64,000 bases of DNA from Pseudomonas sp. JAI120 (GCF_014207255.1 NZ_JACHCZ010000001.1:670592-734591); one strand, 5' to 3'; positions 24,481 to 33,919 are shown, numbered from the stretch's first letter. The notes: generated from the letters alone by a model not told the origin. Translations and numbers: made by a program.

Positions 24481-27090
24481 GTGCTTGAAGCCTACCGCAA
24501 ACATATCGAAGAGCGTGCAGCACTGGGTATCGTTCCCCAGCCGCTTAACGCCGAACAAACCGCAGGCCTGGTCGAGCTGCTGAAGAATCCTCCGGCTGGC
24601 GAAGAAGAATTCCTCGTTGACCTGATCACCAACCGCATTCCACCAGGCGTTGACGAAGCTGCCTACGTCAAGGCCGGTTTCCTGTCTGCCCTGGCCAAGG
24701 GCGAAGCCACTTCCCCCCTGATCGACAAGAAACGCGCTGTTGAACTGCTCGGCACCATGCAGGGCGGCTACAACATCGTGACTTTGGTCGAGCTGCTGGA
24801 CGACGCCGAGCTGGCGCCTGTCGCGGCCGCCCAACTCAAGCACACCCTGCTGATGTTCGACGCGTTCCACGACGTCGCCGAAAAAGCCCGCAACGGCAAC
24901 GAGCACGCCAAAGGCGTGATCCAGTCCTGGGCTGACGGCGAGTGGTTCCGCAACCGCCCGACCCTGGCCGACAAGATCAGCCTGCGCGTGTTCAAGGTCA
25001 CCGGCGAAACCAACACCGACGACCTGTCCCCTGCCCCGGACGCCTGGTCCCGCCCTGACATCCCGCTGCACGCCCTGGCCATGCTGAAAATGGCACGTGA
25101 AGGCATCGTGCCGGACGAGCAAGGCAAGACCGGCCCGATGAAGCAGATCGAAGAAATGCGCGGCCAAGGCTTCCCGATCGCCTACGTCGGTGACGTGGTC
25201 GGTACCGGTTCTTCGCGTAAATCCGCTACCAACTCGGTACTGTGGTTCTTCGGCGACGACGTTCCTTACGTGCCGAACAAGCGCGCCGGCGGCTTCTGCT
25301 TCGGCAGCAAGATCGCTCCAATCTTCTACAACACCATGGAAGATGCCGGCGCACTGCCAATCGAATTCGACGTGACCAACATGAACATGGGCGACGTGAT
25401 CGACCTGTACCCTCATGCTGGCAAAGTCTGCAAACACGGCACCGACGAAGTCCTGACCACCTTCGAAATGAAGACCCCGGTCCTGTTGGACGAAGTTCGC
25501 GCCGGTGGCCGTATCCCGCTGATCATCGGCCGTGGCCTGACCGACAAGGCTCGCGCCGAGCTGGGCCTGGGCCCTACCGACTTGTTCAAGCTGCCTGAAG
25601 CACCGGTCGACACCGGCAAGGGTTTCACCCTGGCCCAGAAAATGGTCGGCAAGGCGTGCGGCCTGCCGGAAGGAAAAGGCGTTCGTCCAGGTACGTACTG
25701 CGAACCGAAGATGACCACCGTGGGTTCCCAGGACACCACCGGTCCTATGACCCGTGACGAACTGAAAGACCTGGCGTGCCTGGGCTTCTCGACCGACCTG
25801 GTGATGCAGTCCTTCTGCCACACCGCGGCGTATCCAAAGCCGATCGACGTGACCACCCACCACACCCTGCCTGACTTCATCATGACCCGTGGCGGTGTAT
25901 CGCTGCGTCCAGGCGACGGCATCATCCACAGCTGGCTGAACCGTATGCTGCTGCCGGATACCGTCGGCACCGGTGGTGACTCCCACACCCGTTTCCCGAT
26001 GGGCATCTCGTTCCCGGCCGGTTCCGGTCTGGTCGCGTTCGCCGCAGCCACCGGCGTCATGCCGCTGGACATGCCGGAATCGATCCTGGTGCGCTTCAAA
26101 GGCAAAATGAAACCTGGCATCACCCTGCGTGACCTGGTTCATGCCATTCCTTACTACGCGATCCAGGCTGGCCTGCTGACCGTAGAGAAGAAAGGCAAGA
26201 AAAACGCCTTCTCCGGCCGCATCCTGGAAATCGAAGGCCTGAACGACCTGACGCTGGAGCAGGCTTTCGAGCTCTCCGACGCCTCGGCTGAACGTTCGGC
26301 TGCCGGTTGCACCATCAAGCTGTCGAAAGATTCCGTCACCGAGTACCTGAACTCCAACATCACCCTGCTGCGCTGGATGATCGGCGAAGGCTACGGCGAT
26401 GCACGCACCCTGGAACGTCGCGCCCAAGCGATGGAAGCCTGGGTAGCCAACCCGGAACTGATGGAAGCCGATGCCGACGCGGAATACGCCGAAATCATCG
26501 AGATCGACCTGGCCGAAATCAACGAGCCGATCCTCTGCGCACCGAACGACCCGGACGACGCCCGTCTGTTGTCCAGCGTTGCCGGCGAGAAGATCGACGA
26601 AGTGTTCATCGGTTCGTGCATGACCAACATCGGTCACTTCCGCGCTGCCGGTAAGCTGCTGGAGCAGGTCAAGGGTCAGCTGCCAACGCGTCTGTGGCTG
26701 TCGCCGCCGACCAAGATGGACGCTCACCAGCTGACCGAAGAAGGCTACTACGGCATCTACGGCAAGGCTGGCGCGCGCATGGAAATGCCGGGCTGCTCGC
26801 TGTGCATGGGTAACCAGGCACGTGTAGAGCCGAACTCGACCGTGGTATCGACGTCGACCCGTAACTTCCCGAACCGTCTGGGTGATGGCGCGAACGTCTA
26901 CCTGGCTTCGGCTGAGCTGGCGGCAGTCGCCTCCACCCTGGGTCGCCTGCCGACCGTCGAAGAGTACATGGGCTACGCAGCGAAACTGGACACCATGGCC
27001 AGTGACGTCTACCGCTACCTGAACTTCGACCAGATCGCCGAGTTCCGCAAAATCGCAGCAAGCGCCAACATCCCGGTCATTCAAGCTTAA
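24481..27090 (+). CDS. acnB: Aconitate hydratase B
   Basis: 869 residues, close to the 865 of E. coli AcnB. The GTG start at 24481 aligns with the family N-terminus ([20 protein letters not shown]) and has GAGGG about 10 nt upstream. The AcnB-specific HEAT-like N-terminal domain comes first, followed by the swivelling domain ([20 protein letters not shown]) and the catalytic domains. The 4Fe-4S ligands are Cys713 (GSCMTN), Cys772 and Cys775 (GCSLCMGN). It interconverts citrate and isocitrate in the TCA cycle; apo-AcnB can bind RNA in other bacteria. A strong terminator follows. It is a known kind of target for iron-responsive PrrF sRNAs in Pseudomonas. Confidence 0.97.
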   Translation: MLEAYRKHIEERAALGIVPQPLNAEQTAGLVELLKNPPAGEEEFLVDLITNRIPPGVDEAAYVKAGFLSALAKGEATSPLIDKKRAVELLGTMQGGYNIVTLVELLDDAELAPVAAAQLKHTLLMFDAFHDVAEKARNGNEHAKGVIQSWADGEWFRNRPTLADKISLRVFKVTGETNTDDLSPAPDAWSRPDIPLHALAMLKMAREGIVPDEQGKTGPMKQIEEMRGQGFPIAYVGDVVGTGSSRKSATNSVLWFFGDDVPYVPNKRAGGFCFGSKIAPIFYNTMEDAGALPIEFDVTNMNMGDVIDLYPHAGKVCKHGTDEVLTTFEMKTPVLLDEVRAGGRIPLIIGRGLTDKARAELGLGPTDLFKLPEAPVDTGKGFTLAQKMVGKACGLPEGKGVRPGTYCEPKMTTVGSQDTTGPMTRDELKDLACLGFSTDLVMQSFCHTAAYPKPIDVTTHHTLPDFIMTRGGVSLRPGDGIIHSWLNRMLLPDTVGTGGDSHTRFPMGISFPAGSGLVAFAAATGVMPLDMPESILVRFKGKMKPGITLRDLVHAIPYYAIQAGLLTVEKKGKKNAFSGRILEIEGLNDLTLEQAFELSDASAERSAAGCTIKLSKDSVTEYLNSNITLLRWMIGEGYGDARTLERRAQAMEAWVANPELMEADADAEYAEIIEIDLAEINEPILCAPNDPDDARLLSSVAGEKIDEVFIGSCMTNIGHFRAAGKLLEQVKGQLPTRLWLSPPTKMDAHQLTEEGYYGIYGKAGARMEMPGCSLCMGNQARVEPNSTVVSTSTRNFPNRLGDGANVYLASAELAAVASTLGRLPTVEEYMGYAAKLDTMASDVYRYLNFDQIAEFRKIAASANIPVIQA

Positions 27091-27110
27091 CGGTGTGTTG
27101 ATGTGAAAGA

Positions 27111-27143
27111 CGCCGCGTATCGCAAGGTACGCGGCGTTTTTTT
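27111..27143 (+). terminator. Rho-independent terminator of acnB
   Basis: CGCCGCGTA, a short loop (TCGCAAGG), TACGCGGCG, then seven T residues, 20 bp after the acnB stop codon. Confidence 0.93.
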
Positions 27144-27175
27144 ATGCCTGGAATACAAACACACTCAGTTCCGTC

Positions 27176-27206
27176 ACTGACCCACCGCTATCGGGGCAAG
27201 CCCCAC
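27176..27206. repeat. REP half-site
   Basis: CACTGACCCACCGCTATCGG followed by GGCAAGCCCCA matches the right arm of the REP elements in this window but lacks the left arm. It lies between the acnB terminator and the stop of the SulP gene. Confidence 0.6.
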
Positions 27207-27209
27207 GCG

Positions 27210-28907
27210 TCACGCTTTGCTCACCTCAAGCACCAGCTGCACCGCGCCATCGACGCTCAAGCCACTGAGCAGCACATGGGGCGCCAATGCTTCAGGCAAC
27301 CCCTGCAACACCTCACGGGCCTCATGCCGCACGCGGGCCAGCACCAGGCGCTTGCCCTCCCCGTGCACCTGGGCAAAAAACGCCGCCAGCGCTTCGATGC
27401 TGGTGCCGTCGAGGTCCGGCGATTCTTCCAGGCTCAACACCACCGCCTCGACCGGCGACTGACGCATCAGGCGCAAGGCCGCGCCCAGGATGCGCTCGGC
27501 ATTGGCAAAAAACAGCGCTTCGCTGGGCCGTACGATCAATACCCCCGGCACGGCCAGGGCATCGACATGGTGCTGGCGGTCGACAAAGTCATGGCTGCCA
27601 CCAAGACGGCCCAGCACTTGAATGTCGGCTGACGACATCTGGCGCAGCATCAACATCACACTGATCGCGACCGCGAGCAGCAAACCATCCAGCACACCCA
27701 GCACCAGCACCGCCGTCACCGCACAGATCACCAGCACGCGATCGCGGCGCCACAGGAAATAACGCCCCAACGGCCGCAAGCTCAAGCCTCGACCCAGGGC
27801 ATAGATGACGACCGCCGCCAGCACCGGCTCCGGCGTGAGCGCAACGTAGGGCAGCACCGTCAGCACGATCAGCAATATCACCAGCGCCGCGACAATCCCC
27901 GCCAGGCGCGAATAGGCGCCGGCCGCCTCGTTGGCCGAGGTCGCCGAATATCCGGCACCGGCCGGCATGCCGTGGAACAGACCGGAGACCAGATTGGCCG
28001 CGCCCAGCGCCAGCAGGTCACGGTTGGATGACACGCGGTCGCCATGCTTGAGCGCGAACGAACTGATAGAGCCGTAGGACTCTGCGTACAGGATCATCAC
28101 CAGCGCAAACGCCAATTCCCCGAGGCGCAGCCAGTCGGCAAACGGCAGTACCGGCAAATGCCCCAGCTCCAGGCGCAAGTCGATCATGCCGATCTGCGCC
28201 ACGCCATAGGCCTGCAGGTCCAGGTACTGCCCGGCAGCAATGCCGAGCACCACGACCACCAGGCCACCGGGCAGGGGCGGGAAGCGTGCGCACAGCCACA
28301 ACACCAGCAACGCCAGCGCCGCCACCGATGCCGCCGGCCAATTCCAGCGCGGTAGCTGCTCCAGCAACTGCGGCAGAAAACGGATCAGGTTGTTATCGGT
28401 CAGGTGCACGCCCACCACACTGGCCAATTGTTTGAGGATGATGGTCAGCGCCAGGCCGAAGGCGAAGCCACGTAACACCGGCTTGGCGATAAACGAGGTG
28501 ACGCCGCCAAGCTTGAACAGGCCGGCCAACAGGAAAAACACCCCGGTCAGCAACACCAGCCCGAAGGCCAGGGACAGCCTCAGTGCCGGATCATCCCCCG
28601 CCAGGCTGGCCGTGGCGGCCGCCAACACCGCTGCCGACGACGAGGTGGCCGAGACAATCGCAAAGCGGCTGGTGCCGAACAGGCCGTAGCACACCAACCC
28701 GGCAAACAGCGCGATCACCCCGGCCTGGGGCGGCAGCGCGGCAATACTGGAATAGGCAACGGCCTCCGGCAGCAGCAAACCGGCGATGGATAAGCCGGCC
28801 AACACGTCTTGGATGCGGTTCGACGGTACGACAACGGGCGCATCGGTTTCAGTCTTCAATCGGCCCAACCCATCCTGGCAAAAAGCGTGCGTAAGCTTAG
28901 CCCTCAT
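27210..28907 (-). CDS. SulP-family anion transporter with STAS domain
   Basis: 565 residues. Ten or more membrane helices with the SulP signature near the start (LAGLSIAGLLLPEAVAYSSI) and a second conserved segment (LFHGMPAGAGYSATSANEAA), followed by a C-terminal cytoplasmic STAS domain (about 440-560, with LSLEESPDLDGTSIEALAAF). SulP proteins import sulfate, bicarbonate or dicarboxylates. ATG 28907 is used; no good ribosome site precedes it, and a TTG 42 bp upstream is possible. That upstream stretch overlaps the terminator of the preceding transporter gene, so little room is left for its own promoter. Confidence 0.9.
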   Translation of the reverse strand: MRAKLTHAFCQDGLGRLKTETDAPVVVPSNRIQDVLAGLSIAGLLLPEAVAYSSIAALPPQAGVIALFAGLVCYGLFGTSRFAIVSATSSSAAVLAAATASLAGDDPALRLSLAFGLVLLTGVFFLLAGLFKLGGVTSFIAKPVLRGFAFGLALTIILKQLASVVGVHLTDNNLIRFLPQLLEQLPRWNWPAASVAALALLVLWLCARFPPLPGGLVVVVLGIAAGQYLDLQAYGVAQIGMIDLRLELGHLPVLPFADWLRLGELAFALVMILYAESYGSISSFALKHGDRVSSNRDLLALGAANLVSGLFHGMPAGAGYSATSANEAAGAYSRLAGIVAALVILLIVLTVLPYVALTPEPVLAAVVIYALGRGLSLRPLGRYFLWRRDRVLVICAVTAVLVLGVLDGLLLAVAISVMLMLRQMSSADIQVLGRLGGSHDFVDRQHHVDALAVPGVLIVRPSEALFFANAERILGAALRLMRQSPVEAVVLSLEESPDLDGTSIEALAAFFAQVHGEGKRLVLARVRHEAREVLQGLPEALAPHVLLSGLSVDGAVQLVLEVSKA

Positions 28908-28947
28908 TGCCCAGCTGCGGTTGAGCCGCGTCAGCTTTTGCGCAGGC

Positions 28948-28984
28948 AAAAAAAAGCCGACTCGCGCAGTGCGCGAATCGGCTT
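28948..28984 (-). terminator. Rho-independent terminator of the amino acid transporter gene
   Basis: On the minus strand AAGCCGATTCGCGCAC is followed by TGCGCGAGTCGGCTTTTTTTT: a 15-bp stem with one mismatch and a long T run, 18 bp after the transporter stop codon. Confidence 0.9.
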
Positions 28985-29002
28985 GCTTGCGTGAGCCTTG
29001 GT

Positions 29003-30280
29003 TCAGGACAGCAGCGAGTAAATCAATGCAGTAATCGCCACCAGGCCCACCCCCGTGACAAACACGTTGGACGCCTGCCCACGGTACTTAGCCATGGCCG
29101 GCACCTTGCGGATCGCGTACATCGGCATCAGGAACAGGATCGATGCAATGATCGGCCCGCCCAGGGTCTGGATCATGCCGAGGATGCTTGGGTTCAGCGT
29201 GGCCACGATCCAGCACACCACCAGCATGAAGGCGGCGGTCATGCGGTCGAGGGTCTTGGCGGCCGGGCGGCGACCGCTTTTGAGCACCAGGCCCTTGAGG
29301 CCTTCGCTGGCACCGATGTAGTGGCCCAGGAACGACTTGGCAATCGCCACGAACGCGATCAACGGCGCGGCAAACGCGATGGTCGGGTTGTTGAAGTGGT
29401 TGGCCAGGTACGACAGGATCGACAGGTTCTGCGCTTTCGCCTCACCCAACTGCGCCGGCGACAGGGTCAGCACGCAGCTGAACACGAAGAACAGCACCAT
29501 CACCACCATCAACAGGTGCGCGCGGGACAGGATCTGCGAACTGCGTTCATCGGCGTGTTCGCCATACTGGCGCTTCTGGTCGACTGCGAACGCCGAGATG
29601 ATCGGCGAGTGGTTGAACGAGAACACCATCACCGGAATCGCCAGCCATAGGGTATTGAGCAGGGCCGCAGGCGCCGGGACCACACTCGCAGTGCTGAGGA
29701 TCCCACCGTTCCAATGCGGGATCAGGTACACCGCGAGGAACAGCAAGGCGACGATAAACGGGTACACCATCATGCTCATGGCCTTGACGATCACCTGTTC
29801 ACCGCACCGCACCACCGCCAGCAAACCGAAGATCAGCACAAACGCCAGCAGTGCCCGTGGCGGCGGCATGATGTGCAACTGGTGTTCCATAAAGCTGCTG
29901 ACCGTGTTGGTCAGGGCCACGCTGTAGATCAGCAGGATCGGGAAGATCGCGAAGAAGTACAGCAGCGTGATCAACGCACCGGCCTTGATGCCGAAATGTT
30001 CTTCGACCACATCGGTGATGTCGGAACCGGCACGACCGGAGAGTACGAAACGGGTCAGGCCACGGTGGGCAAAGAACGTCATCGGGAACGCCAGCACCGC
30101 CAGGATCACCAAGGGCCAGAAGCCGCCCAGGCCGGCGTTGATCGGCAGGAACAAAGTGCCGGCGCCAATGGCGGTGCCGAACAGGCCAAGCATCCAGGTG
30201 GTGTCCTGGCGGCTCCAGCTTGTGAGGGTTGCAGGTGTCGTTGCATAGCGTTCGTCGACGCTATTGGCCTGATCATTCAT
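29003..30280 (-). CDS. HAAAP/SdaC-type amino acid (serine/threonine) permease
   Basis: 425 residues with eleven membrane helices. The N-terminal segment WMLGLFGTAIGAGTLFLPIN is the hallmark of the SdaC/TdcC group of the hydroxy/aromatic amino acid permeases. SFNHSPIISAFAVDQKRQYG matches the conserved middle loop. It probably imports serine with protons or sodium. GGAG precedes the ATG at 30280 by about 9 nt. A terminator follows directly, so it appears to be a single-gene unit. Confidence 0.9.
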   Translation of the reverse strand: MNDQANSVDERYATTPATLTSWSRQDTTWMLGLFGTAIGAGTLFLPINAGLGGFWPLVILAVLAFPMTFFAHRGLTRFVLSGRAGSDITDVVEEHFGIKAGALITLLYFFAIFPILLIYSVALTNTVSSFMEHQLHIMPPPRALLAFVLIFGLLAVVRCGEQVIVKAMSMMVYPFIVALLFLAVYLIPHWNGGILSTASVVPAPAALLNTLWLAIPVMVFSFNHSPIISAFAVDQKRQYGEHADERSSQILSRAHLLMVVMVLFFVFSCVLTLSPAQLGEAKAQNLSILSYLANHFNNPTIAFAAPLIAFVAIAKSFLGHYIGASEGLKGLVLKSGRRPAAKTLDRMTAAFMLVVCWIVATLNPSILGMIQTLGGPIIASILFLMPMYAIRKVPAMAKYRGQASNVFVTGVGLVAITALIYSLLS

Positions 30281-30585
30281 CCGGTCGGATCTCCGCATTT
30301 ACACGGCCGGGACGAGTCAGAAAAACCTGACAGGCAGCGCCCCGACCATAGAAGGGGCCGGATTGTCCGGGATTCTCGTGAATAAGCAAAGACTTAGCTG
30401 AGGAACGGTTGACCGGTGCAGGCGCTCAGGAGCAGCCATAGCCAAGGGTGCCAGGGTGATGCCGCCGGCTTCTTGAATGACTGCCAAGAAGCTTCCAAGA
30501 GATCGACTTGAGCGGCTGACTTTAATATTCCTCGTACTTTTTAGAGAAACCTCCTACAGCAAAACCAGATAACTTTCATAGCCAA

Positions 30586-30615
30586 TTAAAATTCAAACCC
30601 CCAAACCATTATAAT
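30586..30615 (+). promoter_or_regulatory. Likely sigma-70 promoter for the exported-protein pair
   Basis: TTAAAA at 30586-30591, an 18-bp gap, and a perfect TATAAT at 30610-30615. It lies in a markedly AT-rich stretch (about 30515-30726) unlike the surrounding chromosome, leaving a leader of about 105 nt. The rest of the 446-bp gap (30281-30726) shows nothing else recognisable. Confidence 0.5.
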
Positions 30616-30726
30616 TGTTACACAACCATACATCGCCATTGAGCACACCAGAACCCCGAACTAACATCGCGCCGCCTCAATCGAAAAAAAACAACAACAT
30701 GCTATTTAAATAACAAGGATTCGAAC

Positions 30727-31227
30727 ATGCGAAGACTCACTGTTGTTTTTACTGGTTTGTTAATCACGGGCCTACTTTTCTCGTCCGAAAGTTACGCCAA
30801 TCAAGCGGCACCTGAACCTGACATTCACGCACTGGCCTCCTCGCCCCAATGGCTGACCACCAAGGTTTATATCGAAGGCGAGCCGGACACCGACGTCAAG
30901 GCCAACTACCCCGGCGTGGTCGGTATATCGATGTGGGACCCGCAGCGCAATCGCTATGAGTTCTTCTACACCGATACAGGCCGCTCGAAATACGCCGATG
31001 GCGGCGGCGGTTATTTCCTCGTCACCGGCGACAAGCAGACCCATATCCTGGTCCCTGACGTTGGCCCGACCAGAACCATTGTCAGAAGGCTCGAAAAACT
31101 CGACAGCAGCGAATTCACCTATTCTCGCGAAGTGCCGCGCGACATGGTCAGCACTAACCCTCCCGTTCGAATTTATGTGGTGCACGCGCCCTACACCGGC
31201 CCCATGAAGACAGTCATGTCGAACTAA
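30727..31227 (+). CDS. Exported DUF4822-like protein
   Basis: 166 residues. A signal peptide at 1-25 (cleavage near SYA-NQA) is followed by one domain resembling DUF4822: LASSPQWLTTKVYIEG, NYPGVVGISMWDPQRNRYEF, a strand with GYFLVTGDKQTHILVPD, and a tail FTYSREVPRDM then RIYVVHAPYTG. No function is known for this domain, which is thought to be lipocalin- or barrel-like. It is 52 bp upstream of a second exported-protein gene on the same strand. Both follow the AT-rich promoter region, which may indicate transfer or silencing by MvaT-like proteins. Confidence 0.65.
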   Translation: MRRLTVVFTGLLITGLLFSSESYANQAAPEPDIHALASSPQWLTTKVYIEGEPDTDVKANYPGVVGISMWDPQRNRYEFFYTDTGRSKYADGGGGYFLVTGDKQTHILVPDVGPTRTIVRRLEKLDSSEFTYSREVPRDMVSTNPPVRIYVVHAPYTGPMKTVMSN

Positions 31228-31279
31228 TTAAACATTAATGTTTAGCGATAATATCGAATAACAAGCGAGGCACCTGACA

Positions 31280-31699
31280 ATGAACAAGCGCAAACTCTTA
31301 ATACCTGCACTGCTGGCCGCAACCCTGTTAACCGGTGTAGCGACTGCACAAACGTCAACAACCCCTCCGGTAAAAAACGCGGCTGCCACGCCGGACAACG
31401 CCGTCATGTTGACCGTGTTTCTTAAACACGATCAATCACGCCCGCTGGGCGAGTTGAAAGAACAACTGGCCAAGCAGGCGTTTCACAAAGTATTCCCGCC
31501 TGCCGGGGTGGAAGTGGTCAGTTGGAACATCACCATGGGCATCGGGCAAGTCGTCGTGCTGCGCCTGCCGGCGTCGCGGCTGGCAGAAGTCAACCTGGCG
31601 ATTGAAAACACCGCATGGGGTGTCTACACCACGGAATTCTTCCCCACCTACAATTTCATGCCCATCGCACAAGCAGAGCAGGAAAAGGCACGCCAATGA
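31280..31699 (+). CDS. Exported protein of unknown function
   Basis: 139 residues with a signal peptide at 1-23 (LLAATLLTGVATA-QT). The mature part has a core TVFLKHDQSRPLGELKEQLA, FPPAGVEVVSWNITMGIGQV and FFPTYNFMPIAQAEQEKARQ. I do not recognise a named family. The pattern of one ferredoxin-like alpha-beta unit with short strands resembles small ligand-binding domains, but this is a guess. AGCGAGG lies 9 nt before the ATG. Probably cotranscribed with the DUF4822-like gene. Confidence 0.6.
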   Translation: MNKRKLLIPALLAATLLTGVATAQTSTTPPVKNAAATPDNAVMLTVFLKHDQSRPLGELKEQLAKQAFHKVFPPAGVEVVSWNITMGIGQVVVLRLPASRLAEVNLAIENTAWGVYTTEFFPTYNFMPIAQAEQEKARQ

Positions 31700-31783
31700 G
31701 CTGTCGGATCAGTCCCTAGGGGCCGTACGAAACACCCTACTATCCGTTGACAGCCGCGCGCGTGACGCAGCATGATCGGGGCC

Positions 31784-31870
31784 ATGAACCTGACTCAGCC
31801 ATTCCTCACCCGCACCACCACCACGACCGCTCCAGGCGGGTCGTGCGGTTGCCGTGGGTGCTTGAACTAA
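31784..31870 (+). CDS. 28-residue Thr-rich leader peptide of an attenuator
   Basis: ATG at 31784, TAA at 31868-31870, with CGGGG 6 nt before the start. The peptide opens MNLTQPFLTR, continues with five consecutive Thr codons (ACC ACC ACC ACG ACC, 31814-31828), then APGG and a Cys/Gly-rich end (SCGCRGCLN). The run of one amino acid exactly over the first arm of an RNA hairpin is the mark of ribosome-mediated attenuation. A TTGACA lies at 31747-31752 with a weak -10 17 bp downstream. Confidence 0.65.
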   Translation: MNLTQPFLTRTTTTTAPGGSCGCRGCLN

Positions 31871-31925
31871 ACACTTCACGGATTCACCCCAAGGCCCCGC
31901 CAGCAATGGACGGGGCCTTTTTATT
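31822..31925 (+). promoter_or_regulatory. Transcription attenuator (pause, antiterminator and terminator arms)
   Basis: Arm 1-2: CACGACC (31822-31828) pairs with GGTCGTG (31839-31845). Arm 3-4: AAGGCCCCG (31891-31899) pairs with CGGGGCCTT (31911-31919), then a T run, a good terminator 35 bp before the next gene. Arm 2-3: GCCGTGGGTG (31851-31860) can pair with CACCCCAAGGC (31885-31895) with one mismatch and one bulge, and this would break the terminator. A ribosome stalled on the Thr codons would cover arm 1 and favour read-through. Confidence 0.65.
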
Positions 31926-31959
31926 GCTCCGTCGCCTGGCATTCACAAGGAGCAACACC

Positions 31960-32484
31960 ATGACTGACGCCCTATTAATCATCGATATGCAAACCGGCTT
32001 GTACGACGCCCCGGACAAACCTTTCGAACGCGAGCGTGTCCTTGCCACCATCAACCAACTGATCGGGCGAGCCCGTGAAGCGAATAGGCCGATCTTCGTC
32101 GCCCGCCATACCGGCCCGGAAGGCTCGCCGATAGCAGCAGGCAGCCCTTATTGGCAACTGTGGCACGGGCTGCACGTAGACGAGGCCCGCGACCACCTCT
32201 TCAATAAAACCCGCCCCAGTTGCTTCCTGGGCACCAACCTGGCGCAGCAACTGCGCGCCGCAGAGGTCCATCAGTTGGTCATTGTCGGGATGAAAACCCA
32301 GTTCTGCATCGACACTACCTGCCGGGTGGCAGCAGAGCTGGGCTTCTCGGTGGTATTGCCTGAAGACGGCCATACCTGCATGGACACCCCGGCATTGAAC
32401 GCCAAGGCAATTATCGAGCATCACAACGCGACGCTGGCGGGGGCGTTTGCGCGGCGTGTGAAAGCAGCTGACGTCAACTTCTGA
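31960..32484 (+). CDS. Isochorismatase-family cysteine hydrolase
   Basis: 174 residues. The catalytic triad of the family is clear: Asp9 (LLIIDMQTG), Lys83 (FNKTRPSCF) and Cys116 (MKTQFCIDTTCRVAAELGF). Such enzymes hydrolyse amides such as nicotinamide, N-carbamoyl compounds or streptothricin lactam, or the isochorismate vinyl ether. AAGGAG lies 8 nt before the ATG at 31960. The gene sits directly behind a Thr-codon attenuator, which suggests the product acts in amino acid metabolism or in response to translation stress. Substrate is unknown. Confidence 0.88.
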   Translation: MTDALLIIDMQTGLYDAPDKPFERERVLATINQLIGRAREANRPIFVARHTGPEGSPIAAGSPYWQLWHGLHVDEARDHLFNKTRPSCFLGTNLAQQLRAAEVHQLVIVGMKTQFCIDTTCRVAAELGFSVVLPEDGHTCMDTPALNAKAIIEHHNATLAGAFARRVKAADVNF

Positions 32485-32574
32485 CAAGGCGATTGACGAC
32501 AATTCATTTAAATCAGGAACGTTAATCCCAAACCGCCCCACCCAGATAACGCATCTAACTTTGGAGATTTCACC

Positions 32575-32769
32575 ATGACCACTTCCTCCCTGAACCTGTC
32601 CAACGCCGGTCAGTTGGTCGACAGCGTATCGTCCTACATTGCCGCTCAAATCGATCCAAAAGAAAAGCCCAAGCCACCGCAGACAGATACGTTCCCGTTC
32701 AACGGCATTGAGTATTCCGCCGCGCCCAAACCTCGCAACACCATGATCCCCACACCGCGAATTGGCTAA
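32575..32769 (+). CDS. Small protein of unknown function (64 residues)
   Basis: Starts MTTSSLNLSNAGQLVDSVSS and ends in a proline- and lysine-rich tail (PKEKPKPPQTDTFPFNG, then PKPRNTMIPTPRIG). A strong ribosome site (TTGGAG, about 10 nt upstream) and normal codon use argue it is real. No signal peptide or membrane segment. It resembles nothing I can name. It follows the hydrolase gene by 90 bp. Confidence 0.5.
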   Translation: MTTSSLNLSNAGQLVDSVSSYIAAQIDPKEKPKPPQTDTFPFNGIEYSAAPKPRNTMIPTPRIG

Positions 32770-32909
32770 AGCGCCGTGACTCATCAGGGTGGTGGATCCA
32801 TGCGATGGGTTCATCGCCCCCTCACCGCGCCTTAAAGCCTCTCACGCCACCGTCACGGGAAATGTCGCATACTCTCTCTTCCATCCTGCCCCTTAGGAAG
32901 AGCCGTCTC

Positions 32910-33863
32910 ATGCCCGCAACCGTTCTGGTCCTGGTTGAAACCATCAACGACTACCTGCCGATCATCGAGAGCAACGACTTTCATGTGATTCTGGCGCCAA
33001 CCCCCTCCGAACGCGCCCAAGCCATCAAGACCCATGGAGGGCAAATCAAGGCCGTGCTCACCCGTGGCCCGCTGGGGCTGTACGCCGAGGAAATCGCCGC
33101 CCTGCCGCTGCTGGAGATTATCTGCGTGATCGGTGCCGGCTATGAGCATGTCGACCTGCAGGCCGCCAGCAATCGCGGGATTGTCGTCACCAATGGCGCC
33201 GGTGTGAATGCGCCGTCGGTGGCCGACCACGCCATGGCGCTGCTGCTGTCGCTGGTGCGCGGCATTCCCCAGACGGACGCAGCGGTGCGCCGCAACGAAT
33301 GGCCCAAGGTGATGCGCCCTTCCCTTGGCGGCAAGCAACTGGGCATCCTCGGGCTGGGCGCGGTGGGCCTGGAGATCGCCAAGCGCGCAGCCCTCGGCTT
33401 TGGCATGCAAGTGAGCTATCACAACCGCCAGCCGCGCGATGACGTGGACTACACCTACTGCTCCACTGCCGTGGAACTGGCGCGCGCCTCGGACTTCCTG
33501 ATCCTGGCCACGCCCGGCGGCGCCGGCACGCGCCACTTGATCGACCGCCACGCCCTGGACGCCCTCGGCCCGAACGGTTACCTGGTGAATATCGGCCGTG
33601 GCAGCGTGGTGGTCACCGACGACCTGGTCGCCGCCCTTGAGCAACGCCGTATCGGTGGCGCCGCGCTCGACGTGTTCGACGATGAACCCAAGGTGCCGGA
33701 TGCCCTCAAGCGCTTGAGCAATACCGTGCTCACGTCCCATGTAGCCGGGCTGTCACCGGAAGCCGCCCACGATACCGTGCAGCGTGTGGCCGACAACCTG
33801 CTGGAGTACTTCGCCGGCCGTCCGGTGCTCACCCCGGTCGTCCTGCCCCCGCCCGTAAAATGA
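32910..33863 (+). CDS. D-isomer-specific 2-hydroxyacid dehydrogenase
   Basis: 317 residues. The Rossmann motif GLGAVG spans 148-153, and the catalytic residues are Arg230 (NIGRGSVV), Glu259 (DVFDDEP) and His277 (TSHVAG). It is of the glyoxylate/hydroxypyruvate reductase type and reduces 2-keto acids with NAD(P)H. AGGAAG precedes the ATG at 32910. The gap between it and the small gene upstream is 140 bp and shows no clear terminator. Confidence 0.92.
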   Translation: MPATVLVLVETINDYLPIIESNDFHVILAPTPSERAQAIKTHGGQIKAVLTRGPLGLYAEEIAALPLLEIICVIGAGYEHVDLQAASNRGIVVTNGAGVNAPSVADHAMALLLSLVRGIPQTDAAVRRNEWPKVMRPSLGGKQLGILGLGAVGLEIAKRAALGFGMQVSYHNRQPRDDVDYTYCSTAVELARASDFLILATPGGAGTRHLIDRHALDALGPNGYLVNIGRGSVVVTDDLVAALEQRRIGGAALDVFDDEPKVPDALKRLSNTVLTSHVAGLSPEAAHDTVQRVADNLLEYFAGRPVLTPVVLPPPVK

Positions 33864-33919
33864 CCAATCAGGCACGCTGATCACCCTTCAACACGCTAAC
33901 CTATTAAGCCGCCCCGACC

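Noticed and set aside
24433..27084. 883-codon open frame antisense to acnB
   Set aside because: acnB on the plus strand is certain (cluster cysteines, full-length family match). The antisense frame is a by-product of high-GC third-position bias and has no start signal or recognisable domain.
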